From: Arcticibacterium luteifluviistationis
GTDB taxonomy: Bacteria; Bacteroidota; Bacteroidia; Cytophagales; Spirosomataceae
Length of the DNA: 64,000 nucleotides
Assembly (NCBI RefSeq): GCF_003258705.1
Contig: NZ_CP029480.1
Coordinates: 496,001 to 560,000 of the forward strand
Direction: 5' to 3'
Shown: in pieces, positions 1-8,997 of the stretch
How positions within the stretch are numbered: the first letter of the stretch is position 1
How the letters are laid out: each line of letters begins with the position of its first letter
Made by a program: the position numbers and the translations under genes
Notes under the pieces: generated by a model
The model's input: the letters and a program-made list of their open reading frames with translations, nothing else
The model's database searches: none
What the model was told of the DNA's origin: nothing

Positions 1-1
1 T

Positions 2-187
2 AACCCTGCTCCTGATGCCGATGTGTATTCTGTAGGACAAGAGAACTTTGAATGGGTGGTAGAAAAATCCGCGAGAATGGCCATTGCCAAAGCAAAAAGT
101 AATAAACCAGGCGTCAATAACTGTACATGGGGTACTTTCATGCAATCTTCTATCACGAAGTCAGATATTTTGAAGCTTCGACAATAA
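2..187 (+). CDS. Unidentified protein, C-terminal end (partial)
   Basis: An open frame enters from the left edge and runs 61 codons to a TAA at 185-187. The translated tail contains NPAPDADVYSVGQENFEWVV, then an Ala/Lys-rich helix and the ending ITKSDILKLRQ. The frame is long for such AT-rich DNA and has a normal amino-acid mix, so it is probably a real gene end. I do not recognise the family from this tail. The start lies outside the window. It is followed by about 670 bases without a convincing gene. Confidence 0.6.
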   Translation, partial: NPAPDADVYSVGQENFEWVVEKSARMAIAKAKSNKPGVNNCTWGTFMQSSITKSDILKLRQ

Positions 188-289
188 GCAATGCTTCATT
201 TTCTAATGATACAATGATTCAATTTTCAATGCAAGTTCGACCAAAGACTGGTCTGATAAATTAGAAAGAAAAAAAGTATTCCATATAAA

Positions 290-455
290 GCCCTGTACTG
301 TCCGAGCACGGTCAAAATTGAAACAGAATATTTAAATTATAGCTCGTCAATATTAAGAATTTTGAGTGTGTGAGTTTACAGGGTGATGTTTTTTTGGTTC
401 GTTTTTTACGCTAAAAAATGAACTCCCCGCCGGAAGGCGAGCGAAGAAAAGGTTT
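290..455. repeat. Two-hairpin dispersed element, copy 1
   Basis: The first part (291-383) is bounded by CCCTGTA and TACAGGG. The inverted similarity continues inward through GCAC..TCAAAATT for about 27 bases per arm. The second part contains a near-perfect palindrome at 397-423 (GTTC, A/T-rich arms, centre CGC, GAAC). The same arrangement with the same spacing recurs at 43896-44080, where the hairpin arms and edges are conserved and the middle has diverged. It lies upstream of the YbdK operon. It could be a MITE-like or REP/BIME-like element; no transposase is nearby. Confidence 0.75.
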
Positions 456-854
456 TTAGCGTCGCTGTTATATCTAAGGCTTACTGAAAAACAATTAAGT
501 AATTTAAAACAAATGGCTTACACATTAATAATCGATTTTAGGTCCATGGGTTTAGAAGCAAAAACTGAAAATATCGTACATTACTACAAATCGTTTCTTC
601 TTGTCTTGGCAGACTGCCCTTCATTTTTGTTTGGGCAAAAACAAAGCAAAAACCAGAACCAAAATAAACTTGCACAGCAACAAATCATTAAACAATCGAA
701 GTATTATGAAGAATGATTTCTTGCCATGCTTCAAACAATATTTTGGCAATTCGGAATTCTCGTTTTATTTTATTTATTCCGAACACCCTATTTAATTCTT
801 TATCAAACTGTTTAAAAGCAGTAAAATATTGTTCTAAAAACTGTCAAAAAAACA
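456..854. other. Intergenic stretch without a convincing gene
   Basis: Short open frames at 513-716, 601-795 and 713-901 overlap one another in different frames, have low-complexity Lys/Gln/Asn-rich translations and show no domain. I see no RNA gene. The stretch presumably holds the promoter of the operon that begins at 855. Confidence 0.5.
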
Positions 855-1952
855 ATGTCATTATTTACCCTAGGCATAGAAGAAGAATTTCAAATCATTG
901 ACCCAGAAAGCCGTGAGCTTAAATCCCACATGTCGCAGATTGTGGACAGAGGTCAAGTGATTCTTCAGGAACGTATTAAGCAGGAAATGCACCAGGCTGT
1001 GGTGGAAACAGGAACCAACATCTGTCAGAATATTTCTGAAGCTAGAGAAGAAGTCCAGTTTTTAAGAAACAACGTTATCAGCCTAGCCGATGAAAAGAAC
1101 CTGAAAGTAGCCGCTGCCGGCACACATCCTTTCTCTGACTGGGTAGACCAACTAATTACGGTAGACGAACGTTATGACGAAATCATTAATGAAATGCGTG
1201 ACGTGGCTCGTGGTAACCTCATTTTCGGACTCCATGTACATGTCGGAATAGAAGACCGTCAGGAAGCCATAAAAATCATGAATGAGGTGCGATATTTCCT
1301 TCCGCATATTCACGCTTTGAGTACTAATTCACCTTTTTGGTGCGGCAGAGATACAGGTTTTATGTCGTACCGCTCTAAGGTTTTTGACAAGTTTCCTCGT
1401 ACAGGAATTCCTGATTATTTCAGTTCCGCAGCCGAATACGACGATTATGTGAATCTTTTGGTGAAAACCAACTGCATTGATAATGGTAAAAAGATTTGGT
1501 GGGACATCAGAGTGCACCCCTTCTATCCTACCATAGAATACCGCATTTGTGATGTACCCATGCGATTAGACGAGACCATTTGTTTGGCGGCTATCATGCA
1601 AGCTCTTATTGCGAAGCTGCACAAAATCAGGCAAGAAAACCTAAGCTTTAGAAGCTACCGCAGAATACTGATAGCAGAGAATAAATGGCGAGCTGCCAGA
1701 GATGGTATCAATGCTAATTTGATTGACTTTGGTAAAGAAAAAGAAGTGCCTTTTAAAGAGTTAATAATAGAGTTGCTGGCATTTATAGATGACGTATTAG
1801 ACGACCTCGGTTCTAGAAAAGAGGTGGAGTACGTTCACAAAATATTAGCCAACGGAACAGGTGCCGACCGACAGCTGGCGGTTTATGAGAAAACAGGTGA
1901 CTTAAAATCTGTGGTAGATTACATAATAGAGGAGACCAAATTCGGTCTTTGA
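855..1952 (+). CDS. YbdK-like carboxylate-amine ligase (GCS2 family)
   Basis: This 365-residue cytoplasmic enzyme belongs to the glutamate-cysteine ligase type 2 fold. The family uses ATP to join a carboxylate, usually the gamma-carboxylate of glutamate, to an amine. Visible hallmarks are the N-terminal LGIEEEF (Glu 9-11, metal/ATP binding), the GLHVHVG segment and the IEYRICDVPMRLDE region. The length is normal for YbdK-type proteins. The ATG at 855 sits directly before the conserved start of the family. It is the first gene of a four-gene operon with an amidotransferase, an ATP-grasp-like protein and an aminotransferase, so its real substrate is probably not cysteine. The family call is firm and the substrate is unknown. 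Confidence 0.88.
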   Translation: MSLFTLGIEEEFQIIDPESRELKSHMSQIVDRGQVILQERIKQEMHQAVVETGTNICQNISEAREEVQFLRNNVISLADEKNLKVAAAGTHPFSDWVDQLITVDERYDEIINEMRDVARGNLIFGLHVHVGIEDRQEAIKIMNEVRYFLPHIHALSTNSPFWCGRDTGFMSYRSKVFDKFPRTGIPDYFSSAAEYDDYVNLLVKTNCIDNGKKIWWDIRVHPFYPTIEYRICDVPMRLDETICLAAIMQALIAKLHKIRQENLSFRSYRRILIAENKWRAARDGINANLIDFGKEKEVPFKELIIELLAFIDDVLDDLGSRKEVEYVHKILANGTGADRQLAVYEKTGDLKSVVDYIIEETKFGL

Positions 1953-2000
1953 TACAAAATTCGCGACCTTTGCTTTTTATTAGAATTAAGCCAAAATTCA

Positions 2001-2828
2001 ATGTTTGCAGAAGTAAAAATAGCCATTCTAGACCTTTATGACGGCTACCCTAATGAGGGCATGCGGTGCATAAAAATGCTCATAGGAGAGTTTTTGGAAC
2101 AAGATACTGTCAAAGGAAACTTTGACGTTTTTGATGTCAGAGGTGATGGAGCATTGCCTAAAATTGAGGATTACGATATTTTCATTTCTACAGGTGGTCC
2201 TGGCAGTCCAGTAGTACAAGGTTTTCAGTGGGAAAATCGTTTTTTCAACTTCTTAGACGACCTACTGGAGCATAATAAATATCAGGAAAACAAAAAGCAT
2301 TTACTGCTTATTTGCCATTCGTTTCAGCTGATGGTACAGCACTTTAAATTTGGTTTAGTGTGTGAGCGTAAGTCTACCTCTTTTGGGGTGATGTCTGTTC
2401 ATCAAACAGAAGATGCTAAAGACGAAATCCTGTTTGAAGGTTTAGAAAACCCATTTTGGGCGGTAGACTCTAGAGATTATCAGGTGATTCAGCCTGACGA
2501 AGAAAAACTCAAAGAGCATCATGCTCATATTTTAGCTTTAGAGAAAATCAGGCCACACATTCCGCTAGAAAGAGCCATCATGGGCATAAGACTTACAGAC
2601 GAGGTGGTGGGCTTTCAGTTTCATCCTGAGGCTGATGCCGAAGGCATGCAACGCTATTTTTTACAGGCCGACAAGAAAATGGCAGTGGTAAACGAGCATG
2701 GCGAAGACAAATACGAGGACATGATTTTACAGCTAAACGACCCCGACAAAATACAGTTGACGGAGTCTATCATCATTCCTAAATTCCTGAACAATTCTCT
2801 TAAAAACATAAGTATACCCACAGAATAA
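2001..2828 (+). CDS. Stand-alone class I glutamine amidotransferase-like protein
   Basis: This 275-residue GATase1-fold protein has the complete triad: a nucleophile elbow LLICHSFQ with Cys near 105, and GFQFHPEAD with His near 208 and Glu near 210. The oxyanion-type loop STGGPGSP lies at about 63-70. Stand-alone GATase1 proteins either hydrolyse gamma-glutamyl bonds (PuuD is one example) or supply ammonia to a partner synthase. Here the partners would be the ligase 48 bases upstream and the ATP-grasp-like gene, whose ATG overlaps this TAA by one base. That overlap implies translational coupling. About 60 residues follow the catalytic HPE, longer than in a minimal GATase. Hydrolase or amidotransferase role is inferred. 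Confidence 0.85.
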   Translation: MFAEVKIAILDLYDGYPNEGMRCIKMLIGEFLEQDTVKGNFDVFDVRGDGALPKIEDYDIFISTGGPGSPVVQGFQWENRFFNFLDDLLEHNKYQENKKHLLLICHSFQLMVQHFKFGLVCERKSTSFGVMSVHQTEDAKDEILFEGLENPFWAVDSRDYQVIQPDEEKLKEHHAHILALEKIRPHIPLERAIMGIRLTDEVVGFQFHPEADAEGMQRYFLQADKKMAVVNEHGEDKYEDMILQLNDPDKIQLTESIIIPKFLNNSLKNISIPTE

Positions 2829-4024
2829 TGCACAAAGCGGCACGCGAAAAGTTTAACGAGTCTTTTAGTACAGAAAAGTACCAAAACCTGGTAGCAGAGA
2901 TAAATCAAGAATTTCCTGGCAAACTAGATTTCAGAATAGCAGAGAGTCCTATTTTTATTGATAGAGCACTTAAAACTAAGTTTTTGATGGCTGCTAATGA
3001 TGTCATAAGCGGCATTAAAAAGAAGGATTTTAAAGAGAAAACCGAGGCGGCTATTCCGGCAGAATATCGTTTTAAAAACGAATCAGAAAATCCGCATTTC
3101 TTATGCCTTGATTTTGCGATAGCTAAAGACCAAGACGGAAACTTAGAACCACAGCTGATAGAGCTACAAGGCTTTGCATCGCTGTTTGCTTATCAAAACT
3201 ATTTGGCGGGTAAATACAAGAAATTTTTTGATGTATCGGCAGCACATTCGCCTTACTTTAATAAGCTGAATGCCTTTACCTACATGAATAAGATGGAGAA
3301 GGTGCTAAAGCCTAAGTCCTCTAAAAATACCATTTTACTAGAAGTATACCCTGATAAGCAAAAGACACGCCTAGACTTTGAAATTACTAAAACCTATTGG
3401 GGCATAGAGACTGTTTGCCTGAGCAAAGTATTTGTAAAAGCTGGCTTGCTTTATTATAAAAATGGGGACGACGAAATACAGATTGACCGTGTGTATAATC
3501 GTGTTATTTTTGACGAAATTGAGAAACTTTATCCTGAGCTAAAAATCAATATTGATATCTTAAAAGATGCAAATGTTGAATGGATTACGCATCCTCACTG
3601 GTTTTATAGGGTAAGCAAGTTTTGTATGCCATTGCTCAAAAGCAAGTACATACCAGAGAGCAAATATTTGGACAAATTAGACGCCTACCCAGAAGACCTA
3701 GAAAACTATGTACTGAAACCATTGTTTTCTTTTGCGGGGTCTGGTGTAAACCTACACCCAACAGCGGCAGACTTAGACAAAATAGAAGATAAACAGAACT
3801 ACATACTTCAAAGAAAAGTACAATACGAACCTGTGATAAAGAAGCCAGACGGCACCTTGATAAAAACCGAAGTTCGCCTATTGTTTACTTGGCCTGAAGG
3901 TAAAAACCATCCTGAATTATTGACCAATTTGGCTCGTCTGAGTCAGGGTGAAATGATTGGCGTGGCTTATAATAAAGATTTTGACTGGGTGGGTGGTAGC
4001 TCAGCTTTTTTTGAAACAGACTAA
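2828..4024 (+). CDS. ATP-grasp-like ligase, uncharacterised
   Basis: This 398-residue protein overlaps the preceding stop by one base (TAATG). The C-terminal third looks like an ATP-grasp nucleotide site: YVLKPLFSFAGSGV near 294-307 (Lys plus a glycine-rich loop), then a QRKVQYEP strand, EVRLLF and a final NLARLSQGEMIG. The N-terminal half contains PQLIELQGFASLF, possibly a substrate segment. Such enzymes form peptide-like amide bonds through an acyl phosphate. With the YbdK-like ligase upstream this would give two successive ligations. I assign the fold by motif only, and no substrate can be read from the sequence. Confidence 0.65.
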   Translation: MHKAAREKFNESFSTEKYQNLVAEINQEFPGKLDFRIAESPIFIDRALKTKFLMAANDVISGIKKKDFKEKTEAAIPAEYRFKNESENPHFLCLDFAIAKDQDGNLEPQLIELQGFASLFAYQNYLAGKYKKFFDVSAAHSPYFNKLNAFTYMNKMEKVLKPKSSKNTILLEVYPDKQKTRLDFEITKTYWGIETVCLSKVFVKAGLLYYKNGDDEIQIDRVYNRVIFDEIEKLYPELKINIDILKDANVEWITHPHWFYRVSKFCMPLLKSKYIPESKYLDKLDAYPEDLENYVLKPLFSFAGSGVNLHPTAADLDKIEDKQNYILQRKVQYEPVIKKPDGTLIKTEVRLLFTWPEGKNHPELLTNLARLSQGEMIGVAYNKDFDWVGGSSAFFETD

Positions 4025-4030
4025 AATACG

Positions 4031-5227
4031 ATGCACTTAAGACAACTCTTCTTAGAAAACATGGCTCAAACGAGCGATTTCCCGCTGGCACTGGAATTTA
4101 CCAAAGCCGAGGGGGTTTATTTGATAGATAAGTCTGGCAAAAAGTACATTGACCTCATAGCAGGAATAGCCGTTAGTAATGTAGGCCACAGGCACCCAAA
4201 AGTGGTGCAGGCCATTAAAGACCAAGCAGACCAATACCTGCACCAGATGGTGTATGGCGAATATGTGCAAAGCCCGCAAGTGATGCTGGCCAAAGCACTG
4301 GCAGATACCCTAGCGGCCTATAAAACTAACAGCGGACTGAGCATAAACAATGCTTATTTTACCAACTCGGGTACGGAGGCCGTAGAAGGTGCCATGAAAC
4401 TGGCCAAAAGATATACAGGTAGAACAGAAATTATAGCTTTTCATAATGCTTACCACGGCAGCACGCAGGGAGCACTCTCTTTAGGAGACGAGGAATTTAA
4501 AAGAAATTTTAGACCTACCCTACCCGATATACGCAAAATAGCCCGTGAGAACTTTGAGGATTTAAACCTCATTACCGAAAGAACTGCCGCCGTATTTTAC
4601 GAACCTGTGGGTGGCGAAAGTGGTGTTAGACCTGCCTCCCAAGCTTATATTACCGCTCTGGGCAAACGCTGTAAAGAAACAGGCACTTTGCTAGTTTTCG
4701 ATGAAATACAGAATGGATTTGGGCGTACGGGTTCTTTTTGGGCTTTTGAACAATACGGCGTAGTACCCGATATTTTACTGGCTGCCAAAGGCATGGGTGG
4801 CGGAATGCCGATAGGTGCTTTTATGGCTCCTAGAGAAATTATGAGTGTGCTAACCGATAATCCTATTTTAGGGCATATTACCACTTTTGGTGGGCATCCG
4901 GTGAGCTGTGCGGCTTCACTGGCCACGGTGAGTATAATTCATGATGAAATAGACCACAGCGAAACCCTACGCAAAGGCGAGCTTTTTAAAAGCCTGCTGG
5001 TACACCCAAAAATTAAGGAAGTACGTGGCATGGGCCTTATGCTGGCGGTACAACTGTCTGACTTTGAATACATGAAAGCGGTGATAGACCGCACCATAGA
5101 AAATGGCGTAATAACCGACTGGTTTCTCTACTGCGACAACGCCATGCGAATAGCCCCTCCCCTTACCATTACCGACGAACAAATTCATGTGGCTTGTGAA
5201 GTAATTTTGGGGGCTTTGGGGAGTTAG
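4031..5227 (+). CDS. Class III (acetylornithine-type) PLP aminotransferase
   Basis: This 398-residue fold-type I aminotransferase has its Schiff-base Lys near 253 in LLAAKGMGGGMPIGAF, preceded by LVFDEIQNGFGRTG with the Asp that contacts the PLP nitrogen. The phosphate-binding TNSGTEAVEGA is near 111-121. Class III enzymes typically move an amino group at the end of a chain (ornithine, lysine, GABA, putrescine). It begins six bases after the ATP-grasp-like gene and ends the operon. The absence of other arg genes and the presence of a ligase and a GATase1 protein argue against a plain ArgD role. An in-frame alternative ATG lies at residue 11 (MAQTSDFPL). Confidence 0.88.
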   Translation: MHLRQLFLENMAQTSDFPLALEFTKAEGVYLIDKSGKKYIDLIAGIAVSNVGHRHPKVVQAIKDQADQYLHQMVYGEYVQSPQVMLAKALADTLAAYKTNSGLSINNAYFTNSGTEAVEGAMKLAKRYTGRTEIIAFHNAYHGSTQGALSLGDEEFKRNFRPTLPDIRKIARENFEDLNLITERTAAVFYEPVGGESGVRPASQAYITALGKRCKETGTLLVFDEIQNGFGRTGSFWAFEQYGVVPDILLAAKGMGGGMPIGAFMAPREIMSVLTDNPILGHITTFGGHPVSCAASLATVSIIHDEIDHSETLRKGELFKSLLVHPKIKEVRGMGLMLAVQLSDFEYMKAVIDRTIENGVITDWFLYCDNAMRIAPPLTITDEQIHVACEVILGALGS

Positions 5228-5643
5228 GGTTTGCACGTCCTCACATTCCCTTTATTTTTTTTTAAACGTAACAGTTCACTCAATATAATTAATGATTTCG
5301 AAAGTTGTGACTGGATATAGATTAAAGACTTAGCGGATAAGTATCGATAGACATGCGTGAGACCCGAGGTAAATCTTTAGACTTACGATATTTAAAGAAA
5401 GTTGAATTTATAATTAATTTCTCTTAGTAGAGCCTGGTTTAAGTGCTTTGCGGATTCATTTTACATTAAACTTTTCAATATCAATTAATATCGAGTTAGC
5501 AAATTTTTTCCACAGCATTAGTACCACTCATCAAAAGCACTTATTTTTAGAATGGTAAACCACACAGTATCTTCAAAACACTTTCTTTGGTTCATTGCTT
5601 GCTGTTTTATGAAAAATACAAGGTCTAAGATTTATGTCTCAAT
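5228..5643. other. AT-rich intergenic stretch before the SMEK operon
   Basis: No gene or clear hairpin is seen. The stretch separates the biosynthetic operon from the SMEK/TPR pair and must hold that pair's promoter, but I could not place a convincing -33/-7 Bacteroidota promoter. Confidence 0.4.
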
Positions 5644-6480
5644 TTGACAGAGAAAAAGGAGGTGGTTCTTAATTTGTTACATATAATTCAACGCATGAAG
5701 CAACAAAAACTATTATTAAGCATTTCAAATTTACTGAGTAGATTTAAAGTTCAAGTAGGAATTCTGAACGCAAACTCCATGCTTGATATAAATGTAGTTT
5801 CAGAATTTTTCTTGATTCCTTTACTCAACGAAATTTATGATTGTGATTTCACAAATGCCAACTTGATAAAAAAAAACTATCCAGCAGTTGATTTAGTGGA
5901 CAGAAAGAACAAAATAGCAATTCAAATTACGTCGACTTCTAGTGTAACAAAAGTTCGAAAAACTTTAGAAAAAATAATACAGAATAATTTACAGAAGATT
6001 TATAATAACTTTTTTATAATAATTATTACTTCAAAACAGGAAAAATATAATACTTCCATTCTCGACAAAGCAACTCAAGGAAGGTTTCAGTTTACGAATG
6101 ATAATGTTATTGATGTAGAAGGTCTCTTTCAGTTAATAGCTTCTCTAGGTTTAACGAAAATTGAAAAGATTGAAGAATACTTAAAAAGTCAATTCACAGA
6201 CGTCGAAACTACTAATTTCGTCCTAAATACAAATATACCGTCGATTATAAATAAAATTGATAATCCTCAAGATGAATATTTGAAATCAAAATTAAAAACT
6301 GCCTATAATGCAAGACAAGAATGGTATGAGAAAAAAGCTTATTTAGAAACTAACTTACCCAGTATTTCGGATTTAAATCAAAAATTCTCAATTGAGAAAC
6401 AAATTTCAGAATGCAATAAGAAAATTCTAATTTATGAAAAAGATATTGTAACAACGGCAAATCAAATTAACAATGAGTAA
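5644..6480 (+). CDS. SMEK-domain protein with C-terminal adaptor helix
   Basis: Residues about 18-135 match the SMEK domain, a restriction-endonuclease-like fold found in bacterial conflict proteins. Visible marks are SNLLSRF, DINVVSEFFLIPLLNEIYD, the acidic AVDLVD (Asp 83 and 86) and the core strand IAIQITST (Gln 94, Thr 96), followed by TLEKII. A linker leads to a charged helical tail (about 215-275) with the pattern EWYEKKAYLE..SDLNQKFS..KQI. This tail resembles short effector-associated adaptor domains and is repeated at the start of the next protein. The first codon is TTG at 5644, because an in-frame stop at 5626 leaves no upstream ATG; the Met codon at 5695 is the alternative. Nuclease activity is inferred from the fold only. 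Confidence 0.75.
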   Translation: MTEKKEVVLNLLHIIQRMKQQKLLLSISNLLSRFKVQVGILNANSMLDINVVSEFFLIPLLNEIYDCDFTNANLIKKNYPAVDLVDRKNKIAIQITSTSSVTKVRKTLEKIIQNNLQKIYNNFFIIIITSKQEKYNTSILDKATQGRFQFTNDNVIDVEGLFQLIASLGLTKIEKIEEYLKSQFTDVETTNFVLNTNIPSIINKIDNPQDEYLKSKLKTAYNARQEWYEKKAYLETNLPSISDLNQKFSIEKQISECNKKILIYEKDIVTTANQINNE

Positions 6481-8638
6481 GATTGAGCAAAAACGTATTC
6501 AACTTCAAGAGTGGCATGAAAAGTTAGATTTTTTTAAAGAAAAAGAAGCTCAAACTTCTGATTTAGATCAACAGTGGTCAGCACGAAAACGTATGAAAGA
6601 AGCTGAACAGAATATTGAAAAGTTAGAAAATGAAATTAAAGCTTTAGATAAAATATCTGAAAGGAAAGAAGGTATAAATCCAACTGATGAAGTTTCAAAT
6701 ATTGAAACTGTTAGTCAAGCAATCGATTTGTATTTAGATGGATTGGAGAAATTAGACCATCGTTCCTCTTTCGAAGAATTGGAAAAAACAGAACAACTTA
6801 GGTATAAGTTATTTGAAGAGCTTTTTAGTAGTCATAAAGATAAAATCAAAAGCACCAGTATTCTTCAAAATAAATTCATTTATACTCTATTCGAAAATAT
6901 ATTTTCTGCTGAAAAGTTGCCAACATTAATAATCAATGACATTAACGATGTTCGAACGGATAAAGAAAGTTACAAGCATTATGACAGAAGTATTATAGTA
7001 AGTGCACTAACCTTAAGTGTCTTAAGTTGGAAAGTATTTGACCCGAATAAAATTGGTCTTTTAATAGATTTCCTTACGGATTATGAAAAAGGAGTCTGGG
7101 AACGATCATTAACAGGTATAATTCTATCATCGATAATGCATCAGAACAGACTTCAAAGGTACCAACTCACAGGTAGGTTAGTCGAATTACAAAAAAATGA
7201 AAAAATACAAATTGGAATTTATATTATTGACACAATACTTAGAAATCAACTCTATAAAAATGTAATATTTCCTAAAGGTTTTGAAAAAGAGGAATTTCTT
7301 AATGACACGCCTTATAATTGGTTTTTCCCTTTTTACGAAGGAAACCCAAACGTGCTGGAAATGTTTAAAGAAACTGAGCAGGATATTGATGAAAATGATT
7401 TTTTGCAATATATTATTAACGTACCCTTAGTCAGTTCATTTAAATATACTCTATGCAATGGTATAAAAAACAATCAAATAACAATTTCTAAAAAAAGCTT
7501 TGATAAAAATTCTGCGGAGGATCTTGCAAGGGTTTATAGCTTAAATATGGCTTCAGATTTTGAACCATTTTATAATTTAATTGCAGAATATTATCTCTAT
7601 TTTAAATTCTATCCGAAAGATAGAGTTAAGGAAATATTTGAACATAAAATAACGCTTGCTCAAACAAAATTGAAGAATATCATTTTAAGTAAAGTTCAAG
7701 AATTGAAATTAAGTGCCGATTTGTTGTTTGAAAAGAATGAATATAATTCTTGCATTAAAAAGTTAAAGGAATTATTAAATATAGAGCCTAACCAACTGTC
7801 AGCCTTAATTCAAATTAGTGAGTGCCATGAAGAAAAAAATGAATTTTCTGAAGCCCTTTCATATCATTATGAAATTGAAAAAAATAAACCTAACAATTAT
7901 GTTAATCAATTAAGAATTGGCTTTTGTTTAAATCAAACAAAGCAATACAAAAAATCCATTGAATACTTGCTAAAAGCTAATAGTATAAAGCCGAATAAAA
8001 TTAAAGTTATTAGCCTTATAGGGAACAATTATTTAAAATTGAAAGATTTTCAAAAATCAATTGAATTTCATGAAAAGGCTCTACAAATAGATGAAAAGTA
8101 TGAATTTTCATTAATGGACCTAAACACCTGTTATTCTACCCTCAAGAAGCCTGAACTAGCTCTTAAGTATAGCAAAAAATTATTTGAAATAGACCCAGAG
8201 AGCCCCGACAATATAATTATGTTAGCAATGGATTATGCTGAACTTTCTGATTATGAAAAGGCATCAGAATTTGCCGCAAAAGCATTCTTATTAAAAAGTG
8301 ATGATAGCCATATAGCTTTCAGCTATGGAAGAATCATGTTCTTGATTAAAGATTTCAAAAAAGCTAAAATCATGTTAAATAAATCTTATAACATGAAAAA
8401 CTCAAAAGACTTTCATGGGGTAATTTGGGGTAATTTGGGTCATATCGCACTATTTGAGAAAGAAGTAAAAATAGCCACAGAGTATTACAAAAAATGCGTT
8501 AGAGAATTTGATGATATAAATGACTTTTCAGAAAAGTTTGATACGGATTTACCGTATGCACTCAAAAATGGAATTTCAAAGACTGAATATGAAAGGATTA
8601 AACAAGATATGATTGAATATTGGCGAGAAAATAACTGA
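6473..8638 (+). CDS. Large TPR protein with N-terminal adaptor module (SMEK partner)
   Basis: This 721-residue protein overlaps the SMEK gene by eight bases, so the two are almost certainly co-translated. Residues 10-55 (EWHEKLDFFKE..SDLDQQWS..KRM) align without gaps to the tail of the SMEK protein. A helical middle part (about 75-400) matches nothing I recognise. From about 405 to 700 there are tandem TPR-like helix pairs, for example SIEYLLKANSIKPN, SIEFHEKALQIDEKYE and ALKYSKKLFEIDPES. There is no signal peptide or membrane segment, so it is cytoplasmic. In comparable conflict systems a repeat-rich partner senses the trigger and recruits the effector; that role here is inference. Confidence 0.7.
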   Translation: MSKIEQKRIQLQEWHEKLDFFKEKEAQTSDLDQQWSARKRMKEAEQNIEKLENEIKALDKISERKEGINPTDEVSNIETVSQAIDLYLDGLEKLDHRSSFEELEKTEQLRYKLFEELFSSHKDKIKSTSILQNKFIYTLFENIFSAEKLPTLIINDINDVRTDKESYKHYDRSIIVSALTLSVLSWKVFDPNKIGLLIDFLTDYEKGVWERSLTGIILSSIMHQNRLQRYQLTGRLVELQKNEKIQIGIYIIDTILRNQLYKNVIFPKGFEKEEFLNDTPYNWFFPFYEGNPNVLEMFKETEQDIDENDFLQYIINVPLVSSFKYTLCNGIKNNQITISKKSFDKNSAEDLARVYSLNMASDFEPFYNLIAEYYLYFKFYPKDRVKEIFEHKITLAQTKLKNIILSKVQELKLSADLLFEKNEYNSCIKKLKELLNIEPNQLSALIQISECHEEKNEFSEALSYHYEIEKNKPNNYVNQLRIGFCLNQTKQYKKSIEYLLKANSIKPNKIKVISLIGNNYLKLKDFQKSIEFHEKALQIDEKYEFSLMDLNTCYSTLKKPELALKYSKKLFEIDPESPDNIIMLAMDYAELSDYEKASEFAAKAFLLKSDDSHIAFSYGRIMFLIKDFKKAKIMLNKSYNMKNSKDFHGVIWGNLGHIALFEKEVKIATEYYKKCVREFDDINDFSEKFDTDLPYALKNGISKTEYERIKQDMIEYWRENN

Positions 8639-8671
8639 GAATAACTACTAGTTTTCAAACTATTCGCTCCT

Positions 8672-8980
8672 GAGGTCCGCTCTCCTAAGCTTCCTCCTAA
8701 GGCGGATAAATGTAGCTTAGGTTAGGCATTTTAAAACCTCTGGCTTGACATCATTTTTGTATTTCCCACGCTGTAAGAGCTTCTGTCTCCGCCGATAGGA
8801 GGACAAACTGCTTAAACTTCAAAAAGTGGATTCCATTAGACTTCATGAATAATTTCGATACTTTTGATAATAAGTAGTTTAAGCTTGAACTACAAAAAGC
8901 CAGGACAATAACATCCCGATAGCTATTGGGAGACGCACCTTAAGTTAAAAAGTAGATCTACACTAATGTTAGCAACTATT
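8672..8980 (+). repeat. Mosaic intergenic repeat, copy 1 (head plus type-A tail)
   Basis: The head contains CTCCTAAGCTTCC, a GTAGCTTAGG arm that pairs with it, and CCTCTGGCTTGACATCA. The type-A tail contains GACTTCATGAATAATTTCGA, a TAACATCCCGATAGCTATTG palindrome and ends TCTACACTAATGTTAGCAAC. The same order recurs at 10455-10712 and 16676-16950, and the head alone recurs with another tail at 13451 and 15901. It sits just upstream of a + strand gene. Confidence 0.75.
8915..8930. repeat. REP-like palindrome inside repeat copy 1
   Basis: The 16-base palindrome CCCGATAGCTATTGGG has one wobble position. The perfect version, CCCGATAGCTATCGGG, is at 10653-10668. It can form a hairpin in DNA or RNA. 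Confidence 0.7.
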
Positions 8981-8997
8981 AGAAAAAACAACCAATT

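Noticed and set aside
513-901. Three overlapping short open frames before the YbdK gene
   Set aside because: They lie in different frames, overlap each other, have low-complexity translations and show no domain or start context.
1948-1972. A TTTG..GACCTTTG promoter between the YbdK and GATase genes
   Set aside because: The spacing of 13 bases is too short for the Bacteroidota -33/-7 promoter, and the genes look co-transcribed.
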